A stretch of 64,000 nucleotides of DNA from Pseudomonas tructae (GTDB lineage: Bacteria > Pseudomonadota > Gammaproteobacteria > Pseudomonadales > Pseudomonadaceae), in the NCBI RefSeq assembly GCF_004214895.1, contig NZ_CP035952.1, forward strand, positions 4,970,501 through 5,034,500, in the 5' to 3' direction. Made by a program: the position numbers and the translations under genes. The notes under the pieces were generated by a model, which was not told the DNA's origin, made no database searches, and saw only the letters and a list, made by a program, of their open reading frames with translations. Of this stretch, positions 1 to 9,784 are shown one piece after another (the first letter of the stretch is position 1; every line of letters starts with the position of its first letter).

Positions 1-499
1 GTTTGGCAAAACGCTCTTCGCCATATTCCTTGAATACCCGCGCAATCTCTTCGGCTGACGCGGTGGCGATGAACTGCGCGGCACTGACACCCCGGCTTGG
101 GTCCATGCGCATGTCCAGCGGGCCATCGTTCATGAAACTGAAGCCGCGCTCCGGGTCATCGAGTTGGGGCGAAGAGACGCCAAGATCGAGCAGAATGCCG
201 TTGACCTTGCCGTTGATACCGCGCTCGAGCGCTTCGGCGCCCAGCTCGGCAAAACTGCGCTGCACAATGACAAAGCGGCCGTCTTCGGCCGCCAGCGCTT
301 GCCCGGTGGCAATCGCTTGAGGATCTTTGTCAAAACCCAGCAACCTGCCCTGCGGCCCGAGCTTGCTGAGGATCAAGCGGCTATGCCCGCCGCGACCGAA
401 GGTGCCATCCAGATAGCAGCCATCGGCGCGTACGGCGAGAGCCTCGACGGCTTCGTCAAGCAGTACGGTGATGTGGTTAAAGCCGCTATCTATAGTCAC
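1..499 (-). CDS. rsmH: 16S rRNA m4C1402 methyltransferase RsmH (partial, 3' end outside window)
   Basis: RsmH (MraW) methylates N4 of C1402 in 16S rRNA using S-adenosylmethionine and is the second gene of the dcw cluster. The visible 166 N-terminal residues begin with a GTG start followed by [20 protein letters not shown], then the SAM-binding segment [10 protein letters not shown] and the downstream [20 protein letters not shown] block typical of the family. The GTG overlaps the mraZ stop codon in a GTGA arrangement, indicating translational coupling. The gene is cut by the left edge, so its C-terminal half cannot be judged. Identification rests on recognised family sequence and synteny. Confidence 0.95.
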   Translation of the reverse strand, partial: MTIDSGFNHITVLLDEAVEALAVRADGCYLDGTFGRGGHSRLILSKLGPQGRLLGFDKDPQAIATGQALAAEDGRFVIVQRSFAELGAEALERGINGKVNGILLDLGVSSPQLDDPERGFSFMNDGPLDMRMDPSRGVSAAQFIATASAEEIARVFKEYGEERFAK

Positions 500-951
500 A
501 GGATCAAATCACGCAGTTCATCAGGCATGGCGCCCGGTTGTTGGATAGCTGCAAGGTCGGCTGCCGAAACCGCGTTCCAGGCATCCTCGTCCCACAGCTG
601 AAATTTGTTCAGTTGCCCCACCAGCATTGCCTTCTTGTCGAGCTTGGCGTACTCGCGCAAACGCGGCGGCACCAGGAAACGCCCACTGCCATCAAGCTCC
701 AGATCCACCGCATTGCCGATCAGCAAACGCTGCAGGCGACGGTTCTCTTCACGCAATGACGGCAACGCGCGCAACTTGGCTTCAATCAGCTCCCACTCAT
801 CGAGGGGATATACACATAAACAGGGATCAACCGCATCGATGGTCACGATCAACTGCCCGGAACTACGCGAATCGAGCTCGTCACGGTACCGGCTCGGCAT
901 GGCGAGACGACCCTTGGCGTCGAGGTTGATGGCGTTGGCTCCGCGGAACAC
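496..951 (-). CDS. mraZ: Transcriptional regulator MraZ
   Basis: MraZ is a 151-residue DNA-binding protein of the AbrB-like fold that represses its own dcw operon. The start is taken as GTG at 951, giving the conserved N terminus [20 protein letters not shown]; a GGGGAA ribosome-binding site lies about 8 bases upstream. Two copies of the MraZ domain are visible, the second around residues 80-120 ([19 protein letters not shown]). Reading further upstream to 1026 is possible in frame but would run into the promoter and operator, so the longer start is rejected. Three 10-bp direct repeats just upstream match the known MraZ box layout, which supports autoregulation. Confidence 0.95.
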   Translation of the reverse strand: MFRGANAINLDAKGRLAMPSRYRDELDSRSSGQLIVTIDAVDPCLCVYPLDEWELIEAKLRALPSLREENRRLQRLLIGNAVDLELDGSGRFLVPPRLREYAKLDKKAMLVGQLNKFQLWDEDAWNAVSAADLAAIQQPGAMPDELRDLIL

Positions 952-990
952 GGCTGCGATTCCCCACAATGTTAGCGTTTTTGTGTCAGA

Positions 991-1020
991 AAACCCACTT
1001 CGTGCCACTTTCTGCCACTT
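991..1020 (-). promoter_or_regulatory. MraZ-box operator: three 10-bp direct repeats
   Basis: On the minus strand three consecutive 10-mers read AAGTGGCAGA, AAGTGGCACG and AAGTGGGTTT. Known MraZ operators are TGGGN-type pentamers repeated with 10-bp spacing upstream of mraZ; here the core is TGG(C/G). The repeats lie directly at and after the predicted transcription start, so bound MraZ would block the promoter. Function is inferred from this match. Confidence 0.8.
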
Positions 1021-1026
1021 GCGCAC

Positions 1027-1056
1027 ACTATAGGAATCCGCCTACCACACCGTCAA
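1027..1056 (-). promoter_or_regulatory. Sigma-70 promoter of mraZ/dcw operon
   Basis: On the minus strand a -35 box TTGACG (1051-1056) and a -10 box TATAGT (1027-1032) are separated by 18 bases. The predicted start is near 1020, at the upstream edge of the MraZ-box repeats. Confidence 0.75.
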
Positions 1057-1263
1057 GGCACGCTTATAAGGAAATCCCTTACAGATCGGAGATTTAGCGC
1101 ACACAGAGAGGATACAAGGACAATCCGGAAGGGATTTTGACGAAAAAACTCAAACCCACTCATACGGATAGCGAGCGAAGTTAAAGTAATTTATTAAGAG
1201 TAAGAATTTTTCGGTATTACGAAGGCTCATCTGCTATCGATTCAAGCAGAAGGAGGGAAAAGG

Positions 1264-1622
1264 TGGAGAGTCGATCTGTAAGCCGGGTTCTGTCGAGGAC
1301 AGTCATTCCTCTACGACGGCCATCACTGGACGCCTTTAGCAACCTACCCGGTTCCAACGCGGGCCGCGCCATATGGAACCCTATTTGGTCTTGCTCCGAG
1401 TGGGGTTTACCTAGCCACGAACTGTTACCAGTCGTGCGGTGCGCTCTTACCGCACCTTTTCACCCTTACCGGCACCGAAGTGCTTAGGCGGTTATTTTCT
1501 GTGGCACTTTCCGTAGGCTCACGCCCCCCAGGCATTACCTGGCACTCCGCCCTATGGAGCCCGGACTTTCCTCCCCCCTCTATTGCGGAACAATAGAAGG
1601 CAGCGACTGTCCAATCGACTCT
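1264..1622 (-). ncRNA. rnpB: RNase P RNA (catalytic subunit)
   Basis: The minus strand from about 1622 to 1264 contains the hallmarks of bacterial type A RNase P RNA: AGAGTCGATTGGACAGTCGC at the 5' end, GAGGAAAGTCCGGGCTCC (the universal CR-I core), GGTAAGGGTGAAAAGGTGCG, and near the 3' end AGAACCCGGCTTACAGATCG. The 5' and 3' ends pair through AGAGTCGAT and ATCGACTCT. This RNA forms the ribozyme that removes 5' leaders of tRNA precursors together with RnpA. End points are estimated from the terminal pairing and may be off by a few bases. Confidence 0.97.
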
Positions 1623-1689
1623 CCGCTGCAAAGGTTAACGGTAGCGGGCTCCAAGAACAAGCGCTAAAACAGATAATAGCACTATAGCA

Positions 1690-2565
1690 TCAGTGGTCTT
1701 TCTGTTTTTCCAGTGCCGCCTGGTACAGCAGGTTCTTGCGCACCCCAGTGATTTCCGCAGCCAAGGCAGCGGCTCGCTTGAGCGGCATCTCCGCCAGCAG
1801 CAGATCAAGGATACGCATGGCCTCGCTGCTCACCGCCTGCTCGTCCTCTGGCGCGCTGTAGCCCGCCACCAGCACCACACACTCACCACGCTGCTGGTTA
1901 CTATCAGCCTCGACGAAGGCCCGCAACTGCGCCAACGGCAACCCCTTGAGGGTTTCGAAAGTCTTGGTCAGCTCACGAGCCAGCAGCGCCGGCCGCTCGC
2001 CACCGAACACCTCTTCCATATCCTGCAGACATTCAAGAATCCTGTGCGGTGCTTCGTAGAAGATAAGCGTACGCGGCTCTTCCTTTACCTGACTCAGGCG
2101 TGCACGACGCCCTACAGCTTTGGCCGGCAGGAAACCTTCGAATATGAAGCGGTCCGACGGCAGGCCGGCGGCCGACAACGCCGCGATCAAGGCGCAGGCG
2201 CCCGGCACCGGCACCACCGCAACGCCTGCGGCACGGGCCTGGCGCACCAGATGATAGCCAGGATCGGAAATCAGCGGTGTGCCGGCGTCGGAGATCAGCG
2301 CGATGTTATCCCCGGCCAACAGCCGGGTGAGAAAGCGGCTGCCCTCATCGCGCTCGTTATGCTCGTGGCACGCAGCCAGCGGTGTATTGATGCCAAAATG
2401 TTGCAACAGACGAATGGAATGACGGGTGTCCTCGGCGGCGATCAGCGCCACGTCGCCGAGCACTTTCAAAGCCCGGGCACTCATGTCATCCAGGTTGCCG
2501 ATCGGCGTGGCCACCACATAAAGCGTGCCGGAAGTGGTTTGGGAAGCCCCTGGAACATCAGTCAC
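1690..2565 (-). CDS. rsmI: 16S rRNA 2'-O-ribose C1402 methyltransferase RsmI
   Basis: RsmI adds the 2'-O-methyl group to C1402 of 16S rRNA, the same nucleotide modified by RsmH. The protein (291 aa) shows the tetrapyrrole-methylase fold signature LYVVATPIGNLDDMSARAL near the N terminus, AAEDTRHSIRLLQHF, and the SAM-site segment ALISDAGTPLISDPGY. GTG at 2565 is chosen because an AGGTG ribosome-binding site lies 6 bases before it and the N terminus (TDVPGASQTTSGTLYV) resembles other Pseudomonas RsmI; an upstream in-frame GTG at 2574 is less well placed. It is divergent from lpoA, a conserved arrangement. Confidence 0.95.
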   Translation of the reverse strand: MTDVPGASQTTSGTLYVVATPIGNLDDMSARALKVLGDVALIAAEDTRHSIRLLQHFGINTPLAACHEHNERDEGSRFLTRLLAGDNIALISDAGTPLISDPGYHLVRQARAAGVAVVPVPGACALIAALSAAGLPSDRFIFEGFLPAKAVGRRARLSQVKEEPRTLIFYEAPHRILECLQDMEEVFGGERPALLARELTKTFETLKGLPLAQLRAFVEADSNQQRGECVVLVAGYSAPEDEQAVSSEAMRILDLLLAEMPLKRAAALAAEITGVRKNLLYQAALEKQKDH

Positions 2566-2751
2566 TGCACACACCTGTCGTCATGATCAAAGCGCCATTG
2601 TAGCCCGAGACCTGGCAACATTGGGCAACCAGAGACGCCACAAAGCCGCGCCGCACGACCTATATTGAAGGATTAACGCCAGCAAGATCGCGCCCCGGCC
2701 AGCGCTTGGGTACAATTGCCAGTTAATTTGATCGAGTAACAGGACCCTTAC

Positions 2752-4572
2752 ATGATCGCTTGCCTGCGGCTGTTCACAGCCCTTTGCCTCGCCGCCCTGC
2801 TGGCAGCCTGCGCCAGCTCGCCCTCGTCGAGCCTCGGCGAACTGCCGCGCACACCGGATGCCAGCATCGAGCAACTGCTTGAACAGGCCACCACCAGCAA
2901 GACGCCGGAGCAGGCCGCCTTGCTGCGCCTGAGCGCCGCCGACATGGCCTACAAGCAAAAGGACAATGCCCGCGCTGCGCGCATCCTCGAGCAAGTGCCG
3001 CTGGAGCAACTCAAACCGGCCCAGCAGATCTTCGCCAGCACCCTGGCGGCAGAACTGGCGATGAGCCGCAACCAGCCGAAAATGGCCCTGACCGCCATGA
3101 GCCACCCGAGCCTGGCGCGCCTCAACGAGCTGCCGGACGACCAGCAGGTGCGCACCCGCAGCGTGCATGCCGCCGTGCTCGAAGCCAACGGCCAGCCGCT
3201 GGCCGCAGCCCAGGAGCGCGCCCAACTGACGCCGCTGCTCAAGGGCGAGGCCGCCAACGCCAACAATGACGCGATCTGGAACCTGGTTGCCGCCACCCCG
3301 CGCGAGCAGCTCAAGGCCCTGAGCGCTGGCACCGACACCATGGCCGGCTGGGCCAGCCTGGCCTTGGCGGTAAAAGGCGCCGGCACCGTCGAACAGCAAC
3401 AGGCTGCCATCGATGCCTGGCGTGCCCAGCATGCCGATCATCCGGCTGCAGCGCAGTTGCCACCCTCGCTGATCAAGCTGATGGAGCTGACCAGCCAGCC
3501 GCTGACCAAGATTGCTCTGCTGCTGCCCCAGGAAGGCCAACTGGCCGGTGTCGCTCGCGCCCTGCGCGACGGCTTCATGGCCGCCCACTTCCAGGCCCAG
3601 CAAGCCGGTCAAAAGCCGCCGACCATCGAAGTCTTCGACAGCTCGCGCCTGACCTCGCTGGACGACTTCTACCGCCAGGCCCAGGCCTCGGGCGTGCAAC
3701 TGGTGGTTGGCCCGCTGGAAAAACCACTGGTGAAAAAACTCGCCGCCTACCCGCAACTACCCATCACCACCCTGGCCCTGAACTACAGCGATGCAGGCCA
3801 GAAAGGCCCCGAACAGCTGTACCAGTTTGGCCTCGCCGCTGAAGACGAAGCTCGCGAAGTCTCGCGCCGGGCCCGCGCCGACGGCAAGGTGCGCGCCGTG
3901 GCCCTGGTACCGAAAGGCGAATGGGGCGACCGCGTGCTCAAGGCTTTCCGCCAGGACTGGGAAGCCAACGGCGGTACCCTGCTGGCTGCCCAGCACATCG
4001 ATCAGCCGGTCGCCTTGGCCCAGCAGATCGCCGACCTGTTCCAGTTGCGCCAGAGCGAAGGCCGCGCCAAGAGCCTGCAAAACACCGTGGGCGGCGCCGT
4101 ATCGGCCCAGCCTTCGCGTCGCCAGGACATCGACTTCATCTTCCTCGCCGCCACCCCGCAGCAAGGCCAGCAGATCAAGCCGACCCTGAACTTCCAGTAC
4201 GCCGGCGACGTACCGGTGTACGCCACCTCGCACGTGTACAGCGCCAGTGGCGACGTCAACCAGTACAACGACATGAACGGCGTGCGCTTTTGCGACACCC
4301 CATGGCTGCTCGACAGCGGCAACCCACTGCGCCAGCAGGTCGAGCGCCAATGGCCGCAAGCCGCTGGCAGCCTGGGCCGCCTGTACGCCATGGGTATCGA
4401 CGCCTTCAGCCTGGCGCCGCGCCTGGGCCAGTTGCGCGCACTGCCTGAGAACCGCATCGACGGCCTGTCCGGCAGCCTGAGCATGAACGAAAACCAGCGC
4501 ATCGAGCGGCAACTGCCCTGGGCCGAGTTCTCCGGCGGCCAGATCAAGCGCCTGCCCGATACCCCACGCTAA
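2752..4572 (+). CDS. lpoA: Penicillin-binding protein activator LpoA (outer-membrane lipoprotein)
   Basis: LpoA is an outer-membrane lipoprotein that reaches through the periplasm to activate a bifunctional peptidoglycan synthase (PBP1a in E. coli). The 606-residue protein starts with a lipoprotein signal ending in the lipobox LAAC (Cys about residue 17), followed by an all-helical TPR-like region (roughly 30-240) and a periplasmic-binding-protein-like domain that begins with KIALLLPQEGQLAGVARALRDGF. An AGGA ribosome-binding site precedes the ATG. The stop codon overlaps the yraN start (TAATG). The family call is firm; the exact synthase partner in this organism is inferred from homologues. 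Confidence 0.93.
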   Translation: MIACLRLFTALCLAALLAACASSPSSSLGELPRTPDASIEQLLEQATTSKTPEQAALLRLSAADMAYKQKDNARAARILEQVPLEQLKPAQQIFASTLAAELAMSRNQPKMALTAMSHPSLARLNELPDDQQVRTRSVHAAVLEANGQPLAAAQERAQLTPLLKGEAANANNDAIWNLVAATPREQLKALSAGTDTMAGWASLALAVKGAGTVEQQQAAIDAWRAQHADHPAAAQLPPSLIKLMELTSQPLTKIALLLPQEGQLAGVARALRDGFMAAHFQAQQAGQKPPTIEVFDSSRLTSLDDFYRQAQASGVQLVVGPLEKPLVKKLAAYPQLPITTLALNYSDAGQKGPEQLYQFGLAAEDEAREVSRRARADGKVRAVALVPKGEWGDRVLKAFRQDWEANGGTLLAAQHIDQPVALAQQIADLFQLRQSEGRAKSLQNTVGGAVSAQPSRRQDIDFIFLAATPQQGQQIKPTLNFQYAGDVPVYATSHVYSASGDVNQYNDMNGVRFCDTPWLLDSGNPLRQQVERQWPQAAGSLGRLYAMGIDAFSLAPRLGQLRALPENRIDGLSGSLSMNENQRIERQLPWAEFSGGQIKRLPDTPR

Positions 4573-4943
4573 TGCCCGACAGTTCGCGCAAGCAGGCCGG
4601 CCAGGCCGCCGAACGGCAAGCCCTTGAATACCTTCAAGGGCAAGGCCTGCAACTGCTGGCGCAGAACTGGCGATGCAAACGCGGCGAGCTTGATCTGGTC
4701 ATGCTCGACAGCGATACAGTAGTATTCGTCGAAGTCCGCTACCGGCTGCACGCGGACTTTGGCGGTGCGCTCGCCAGTATCGACGGGCGCAAGCAGGACA
4801 AACTGGTGCTTGCCGCCGAGTCTTTTCTGCAAAAGGAACCACGCTGGGCCAACCACCCCTGCCGTTTCGATGTCATCGCCTTGCAAGGCAGAGGCCATTC
4901 GGGCCCGCCACTGGACTGGCTGAAAAACGCCTTCGAGTGCTGA
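4572..4943 (+). CDS. YraN family endonuclease-like protein (UPF0102)
   Basis: A 123-residue protein with the YraN/UPF0102 signature: Gly-x-x-x-Glu near the N terminus (KQAGQAAERQALEYLQ), then AQNWRCKRGELDLVMLDSDT and VVFVEVRYR. The E-x-D and E-V-(R/K) pattern is that of a Holliday-junction-resolvase-like PD-(D/E)XK nuclease fold, although the cellular role of the family is not settled. It overlaps the lpoA stop by one base (TAATG) and so is probably translationally coupled. The gene sits in the conserved rsmI-lpoA-yraN-gmhA-dolP block. Confidence 0.9.
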   Translation: MPDSSRKQAGQAAERQALEYLQGQGLQLLAQNWRCKRGELDLVMLDSDTVVFVEVRYRLHADFGGALASIDGRKQDKLVLAAESFLQKEPRWANHPCRFDVIALQGRGHSGPPLDWLKNAFEC

Positions 4944-4954
4944 ACCCGCAATAG

Positions 4955-6246
<1,292 letters not shown>

Positions 6247-6253
6247 TAAACCT

Positions 6254-6319
6254 ATCGCGGGGCAAATCGGATCGCCGCATCGCCGCTCCTACACAGTGGG
6301 AGCGGGCTTGCCCCGCGAT
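6254..6319. repeat. REP pair, left half degenerate
   Basis: The right half matches the standard element (GTGGGAGCGGGCTTGCCCCG then CGAT). The left half starts ATCGCGGGGCAA but then diverges, leaving only a partial inverted arm. It lies between dolP and the small lipoprotein gene. Confidence 0.85.
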
Positions 6320-6337
6320 CATCGCCAAGGAATCACC

Positions 6338-6556
6338 ATGAAAAACGGCCTGCTGCCAACCCTGCTGATTGGCGCCTTCGCCACCCTGGCCGGCTGCTCC
6401 ACCCCAAGCCAGATTACCCTCAACGACGGCCGTGAATTCCAGGCCGTCGACGCGCCTCGCTACGATCGCGCCGCCGGCTTCTACGAGTTCAAGCAACTCG
6501 ACGGCAAGCTGATCAAGGTCAACAAGGACCAGGTGCGCACCATCACTGACCTGTAA
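6338..6556 (+). CDS. YgdI/YgdR-family small lipoprotein
   Basis: A 72-residue protein with a lipoprotein signal (KNGLLPTLLIGAFATLAGC) and a short SH3-like C-terminal domain, SQITLNDGREFQAVDAPRYD through INKDQVRTI-like residues, characteristic of the YgdI/YgdR family. The start at 6338 is chosen because a longer in-frame start at 6296 would translate the REP element. The AAGGAA ribosome-binding site sits just before the ATG. The role of this family is unknown. A strong terminator follows immediately. Confidence 0.85.
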   Translation: MKNGLLPTLLIGAFATLAGCSTPSQITLNDGREFQAVDAPRYDRAAGFYEFKQLDGKLIKVNKDQVRTITDL

Positions 6557-6573
6557 TCCAGGCCGGCAGACAC

Positions 6574-6605
6574 AAAAAAGGCGATCCCTGCGGATCGCCT
6601 TTTTC
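6574..6605. terminator. Bidirectional intrinsic terminator
   Basis: An 8-bp perfect stem, GGCGATCC with GGATCGCC, loop CTGC, flanked by A6 on the left and T5 on the right. It can end the lipoprotein transcript on the plus strand and the sspA-sspB transcript on the minus strand. Confidence 0.9.
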
Positions 6606-6606
6606 G

Positions 6607-7038
6607 TTACTTGACCACCTTCAGGCTTGGACGCCCGCTAGGTCGTGGCGGCTGGCCACCGGCCGGTGGACCGTCGTCATCCGGCTCAACGGTCTCATCC
6701 TCTTCTTCGTCTTCATCGTCGAGCAGCGGCGGCTCGAGCTCAAAGACCATGCCCTGGCCGTTCTCCCGGGCATAAATACCCAGAATCGCACCGGCCGGCA
6801 CAAACAGGGTGTGAGCAACGCCGCCAAAGCGGCCCTCGAAGCTCACAGCGTCGTTATCCATGTGCAGGTGACGTACGGCACTGGGTGAGATGTTCAGGAC
6901 GATCTGACCGTCACTGGCGAAGCTCTGGGGTACTTGCACGGCCGGGTATTCGGCATTGACCAGCATATGTGGCGTGCAGTCGTTGTCCACGATCCACTCA
7001 TAGAGGGCGCGGACCAGATAGGGGCGACTGGAGTTCAT
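6607..7038 (-). CDS. sspB: ClpXP protease specificity-enhancing factor SspB
   Basis: SspB is the adaptor that binds ssrA-tagged proteins from stalled ribosomes and delivers them to ClpXP. The 143-residue protein has the folded substrate-binding domain in the first ~105 residues (RPYLVRALYEWIVDNDCTPH, HLHMDNDAVSFEGRFGG, FVPAGAILGIYARENGQGM), then a strongly acidic and proline-rich flexible linker, and ends in the ClpX-docking tail SLKVVK. It follows sspA by 17 bases on the same strand, the standard pair. Confidence 0.96.
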   Translation of the reverse strand: MNSSRPYLVRALYEWIVDNDCTPHMLVNAEYPAVQVPQSFASDGQIVLNISPSAVRHLHMDNDAVSFEGRFGGVAHTLFVPAGAILGIYARENGQGMVFELEPPLLDDEDEEEDETVEPDDDGPPAGGQPPRPSGRPSLKVVK

Positions 7039-7055
7039 CGACAGCTCCTTAAAAC

Positions 7056-7673
7056 CTAGCGCATTTCACGTTCAGCAGCGGACAGGCTTGCCTGGAAGGC
7101 TTCGCGGGCAAACTGTCGCTCCATGTAATCGAGCAACGGCTTGGCCGGCCGCGGCAGTTCGATACCCAACAACGGCAAACGCCAGAGTATGGGCAATAGA
7201 CAACAATCGACCAGACTTTGCTCCTCACTGAGGAAACAAGGCTTGTCGGCAAACAACGGCGACACCCCGGTCAGGCTCTCGCGCAATTCCTTGCGCGCCT
7301 GGACGCGCGCGGGCTCCTTGCTACGCGGATCAAGGATCAGGTCCACCAGCGCACACCAGTCACGCTGGATTCGGTGAATCAGCAAGCGGCTGTTGGCCCG
7401 TGCCACCGGATACACCGGCAACAGCGGCGGATGCGGATAACGTTCATCGAGGTATTCCATCACCACGGTCGACTCGTACAACGCCAGGTCGCGATCGACC
7501 AGGGTTGGTACGCTGCCATAGGGGTTCACTTCAACCAGCTTGGGCGGCAGGCGACCAGGATCGACATTGATGATCTCGACACTGACACCCTTCTCGGCGA
7601 GAACGATGCGCACCCGATGAGAATAATGGTCAGCGGGGTCGGAGTAGCAGGCTAACCGGTTGGTCACGCCCAT
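7056..7673 (-). CDS. sspA: Stringent starvation protein A, GST-fold transcription factor
   Basis: SspA is a glutathione-S-transferase-like protein without GST activity that binds RNA polymerase and alters sigma-70 promoter choice during starvation and virulence. The 205-residue protein has the thioredoxin-like N-terminal domain ([39 protein letters not shown]) and a helical C-terminal domain. The start at 7673 ([12 protein letters not shown]) has a strong AGGAGG site 8 bases upstream; the in-frame extension to 7769 overlaps the terminator hairpin and is rejected. Confidence 0.96.
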   Translation of the reverse strand: MGVTNRLACYSDPADHYSHRVRIVLAEKGVSVEIINVDPGRLPPKLVEVNPYGSVPTLVDRDLALYESTVVMEYLDERYPHPPLLPVYPVARANSRLLIHRIQRDWCALVDLILDPRSKEPARVQARKELRESLTGVSPLFADKPCFLSEEQSLVDCCLLPILWRLPLLGIELPRPAKPLLDYMERQFAREAFQASLSAAEREMR

Positions 7674-7716
7674 AGTGGTCCTCCTCGCGTATGAATTTAT
7701 AAAAGCTGCAAATGCA

Positions 7717-7766
7717 AACGCGCCCTGGAGGCACCCCTGTGATCCAGAGGCGCCCCAGGGCGCGTT
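7717..7766. terminator. Long inverted repeat between petC and sspA
   Basis: A 12-bp perfect arm pair, AACGCGCCCTGG (7717-7728) and CCAGGGCGCGTT (7755-7766), with additional pairing inside. It lies between the petABC operon and sspA on the same strand. There is no clean T-run, so it may be a terminator, a processing site or an attenuator. Confidence 0.6.
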
Positions 7767-7790
7767 CAACTACCAGAAACTACTGCGTGA

Positions 7791-8573
7791 TCAGTGCACG
7801 TCCTTCCAGTATTCGCGCTTGAGCAGGTAAGCGAATACGAAGAAGAAGGCCAGGTACAGCAGCACATAAGTACCGATGCGCTGGCTTTCCAGTTTGACCG
7901 GGTTGGCCGAGTAGGCCAGGAAGGTCACCAGGTTCTTGACCTTCTCGTCGAACTGCTCTGGCGTCAGGGTACCGGATTTCGGCTCCACGGTCAGCTGGTC
8001 GCACGCTTCATGGGTCAACGGCGAGCCGGTCAGCGGGTCGTATTGCTTCTTGCCATCGACCACAGTCTGCACTTGCTTGCAGCCAATCACCTGGTTGCCT
8101 TGCAGGCCAACCAGCACGTTAGGCATGCCCACGTTCGGGAAAACCTTGTTGTTCACTCCGTACGGACGCGACTTGTCCTCATAGAAGCTGCGCAGATAGC
8201 TGTACAGCCAGTCGGTACCGCGTACACGGGCAACCAGGGTCAGATCAGGTGGCGCTGCACCGAACCAGGTCTTGGCATCGTCCGGTTTCATGCCGATCTT
8301 CATGTGATCGCCAATCTTGGCGCCTGTGAACACCAGCTTCTCGAGCATCAGCTCGTGAGGAATACCCAGGTCATCGGCAACCCGCTCGTAACGCTGGAAC
8401 TTGGCGCTGTGGCAACCCATGCAATAGTTTGCGAAGGTGCGGGCGCCGTCCTGCATGGCAGCCTTGTCGGTCAGATCGATATCCACCTTGTCCAGCACCG
8501 GGCCATGCTCGGAAGCGGCGAAGGCCAGCGTTGGCATCAGTGCCATGATCATTACTGCAAATAGCTTTTTCAT
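7791..8573 (-). CDS. petC: Ubiquinol-cytochrome c reductase cytochrome c1
   Basis: Cytochrome c1 accepts electrons from the Rieske protein in the bc1 complex and passes them to soluble cytochrome c. The 260-residue precursor has a cleavable signal (KKLFAVMIMALMPTLAFAAS), the haem c attachment motif CMGCH around residue 50, a methionine-containing axial-ligand region and a C-terminal membrane anchor (YVLLYLAFFFVFAYLLKREY). The start at 8573 overlaps the petB stop (TGATG), so the longer reading to 8666 inside petB is rejected. Confidence 0.96.
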   Translation of the reverse strand: MKKLFAVMIMALMPTLAFAASEHGPVLDKVDIDLTDKAAMQDGARTFANYCMGCHSAKFQRYERVADDLGIPHELMLEKLVFTGAKIGDHMKIGMKPDDAKTWFGAAPPDLTLVARVRGTDWLYSYLRSFYEDKSRPYGVNNKVFPNVGMPNVLVGLQGNQVIGCKQVQTVVDGKKQYDPLTGSPLTHEACDQLTVEPKSGTLTPEQFDEKVKNLVTFLAYSANPVKLESQRIGTYVLLYLAFFFVFAYLLKREYWKDVH

Positions 8574-9784
8574 CAGCCAGTCACCCTTTCCGGAACCGGT
8601 TTGGTCTTCTCGAGCCTGGTGTAGAACGGCATCAGAATGAAGTAGGCGAAATACAGGAAGGTGCATACCTGCGAGAGCAAGGTCCGACCCGGGGTTGGCG
8701 CCAGAACGCCGAGCACACCCAGGATCACGAACGAGATGCAGAACACCACCAGCCAGCTCTTGCTCATCCAGCCCTTGTAGCGCATGGACTTGACCGGACT
8801 ACGGTCCAGCCACGGCAGGACGAACAGCACGGCAATCGCAGCACCCATGGCAATGACACCCAGGAGTTTGTCTGGCACCGCCCGCAAGATTGCGTAGAAC
8901 GGTGTGAAGTACCAGACCGGGGCAATGTGCTCAGGGGTCTTGAAGGCGTTGGCCTGTTCGAAGTTCGGTTTTTCCAGGAAGTAACCGCCCATTTCCGGGA
9001 AGAAGAACACGATTGCACAGAACACGAAGAGGAACACGACGACGCCGACGATATCCTTCACGGTGTAGTACGGGTGGAACGCGATGCCATCCAGCGGCAC
9101 GCCGTTTTCGTCTTTGTGCTTCTTGATGTCGACGCCATCAGGGTTGTTCGAACCCACCTCGTGCAGCGCCAGGATGTGCAGCACCACCAGGCCGAGGATG
9201 ACGATCGGCAGGGCCACCACGTGCAGGGCGAAGAAGCGGTTCAGGGTGATGCCGGAGATCAGGTAGTCACCGCGGATCCACTGGGTCAGGTCGTCGCCGA
9301 TCACCGGAATGGCACCGAACAGCGAGATGATCACCTGGGCACCCCAGTAGGACATCTGGCCCCACGGCAGCAGGTAACCCATGAAGGCTTCAGCCATCAG
9401 CGCCAGGTAGATCAGCATGCCGAACACCCAGACCAGCTCGCGAGGCTTCTGGTACGAGCCGTACAGCAGGCCACGGAACATGTGCAGGTAAACGACGATG
9501 AAGAATGCCGAAGCCCCGGTGGAGTGCAGGTAGCGCAGGATCCAGCCGTATTCGACGTCACGCATGATGTATTCGACCGAGGCGAACGCCTCTTCGGCCG
9601 AAGGGGTGAAGCTCATGGTCAGCCACACACCGGTGACGATCTGGTTGACCAGCACCAGCAGGGCCAGGGAGCCGAAAAAGTAGAAGAAGTTGAAGTTCTT
9701 CGGGGCGTAGTACTTGCTGAGATGGTCTTCCCACATCTTGGTCGCGGGGAAGCGGGCGTCAACCCAATCCATTAACTTACTCAT
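8573..9784 (-). CDS. petB: Cytochrome b of the bc1 complex
   Basis: A 403-residue integral membrane protein holding the two b-type haems and both quinone sites of complex III. The motifs GWILRYLHSTGASAFF, YGSYQKPRELVWVFGM, GYLLPWGQMSYWGAQV (Qo-site glycine and tryptophan) and the C-terminal PEHIAPVWYF block are all present, along with paired haem histidines in helices II and IV. The start ATG at 9784 overlaps the petA stop (TGATG); a GTG three bases earlier is a less likely alternative given the AGGAG spacing. Confidence 0.97.
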   Translation of the reverse strand: MSKLMDWVDARFPATKMWEDHLSKYYAPKNFNFFYFFGSLALLVLVNQIVTGVWLTMSFTPSAEEAFASVEYIMRDVEYGWILRYLHSTGASAFFIVVYLHMFRGLLYGSYQKPRELVWVFGMLIYLALMAEAFMGYLLPWGQMSYWGAQVIISLFGAIPVIGDDLTQWIRGDYLISGITLNRFFALHVVALPIVILGLVVLHILALHEVGSNNPDGVDIKKHKDENGVPLDGIAFHPYYTVKDIVGVVVFLFVFCAIVFFFPEMGGYFLEKPNFEQANAFKTPEHIAPVWYFTPFYAILRAVPDKLLGVIAMGAAIAVLFVLPWLDRSPVKSMRYKGWMSKSWLVVFCISFVILGVLGVLAPTPGRTLLSQVCTFLYFAYFILMPFYTRLEKTKPVPERVTG

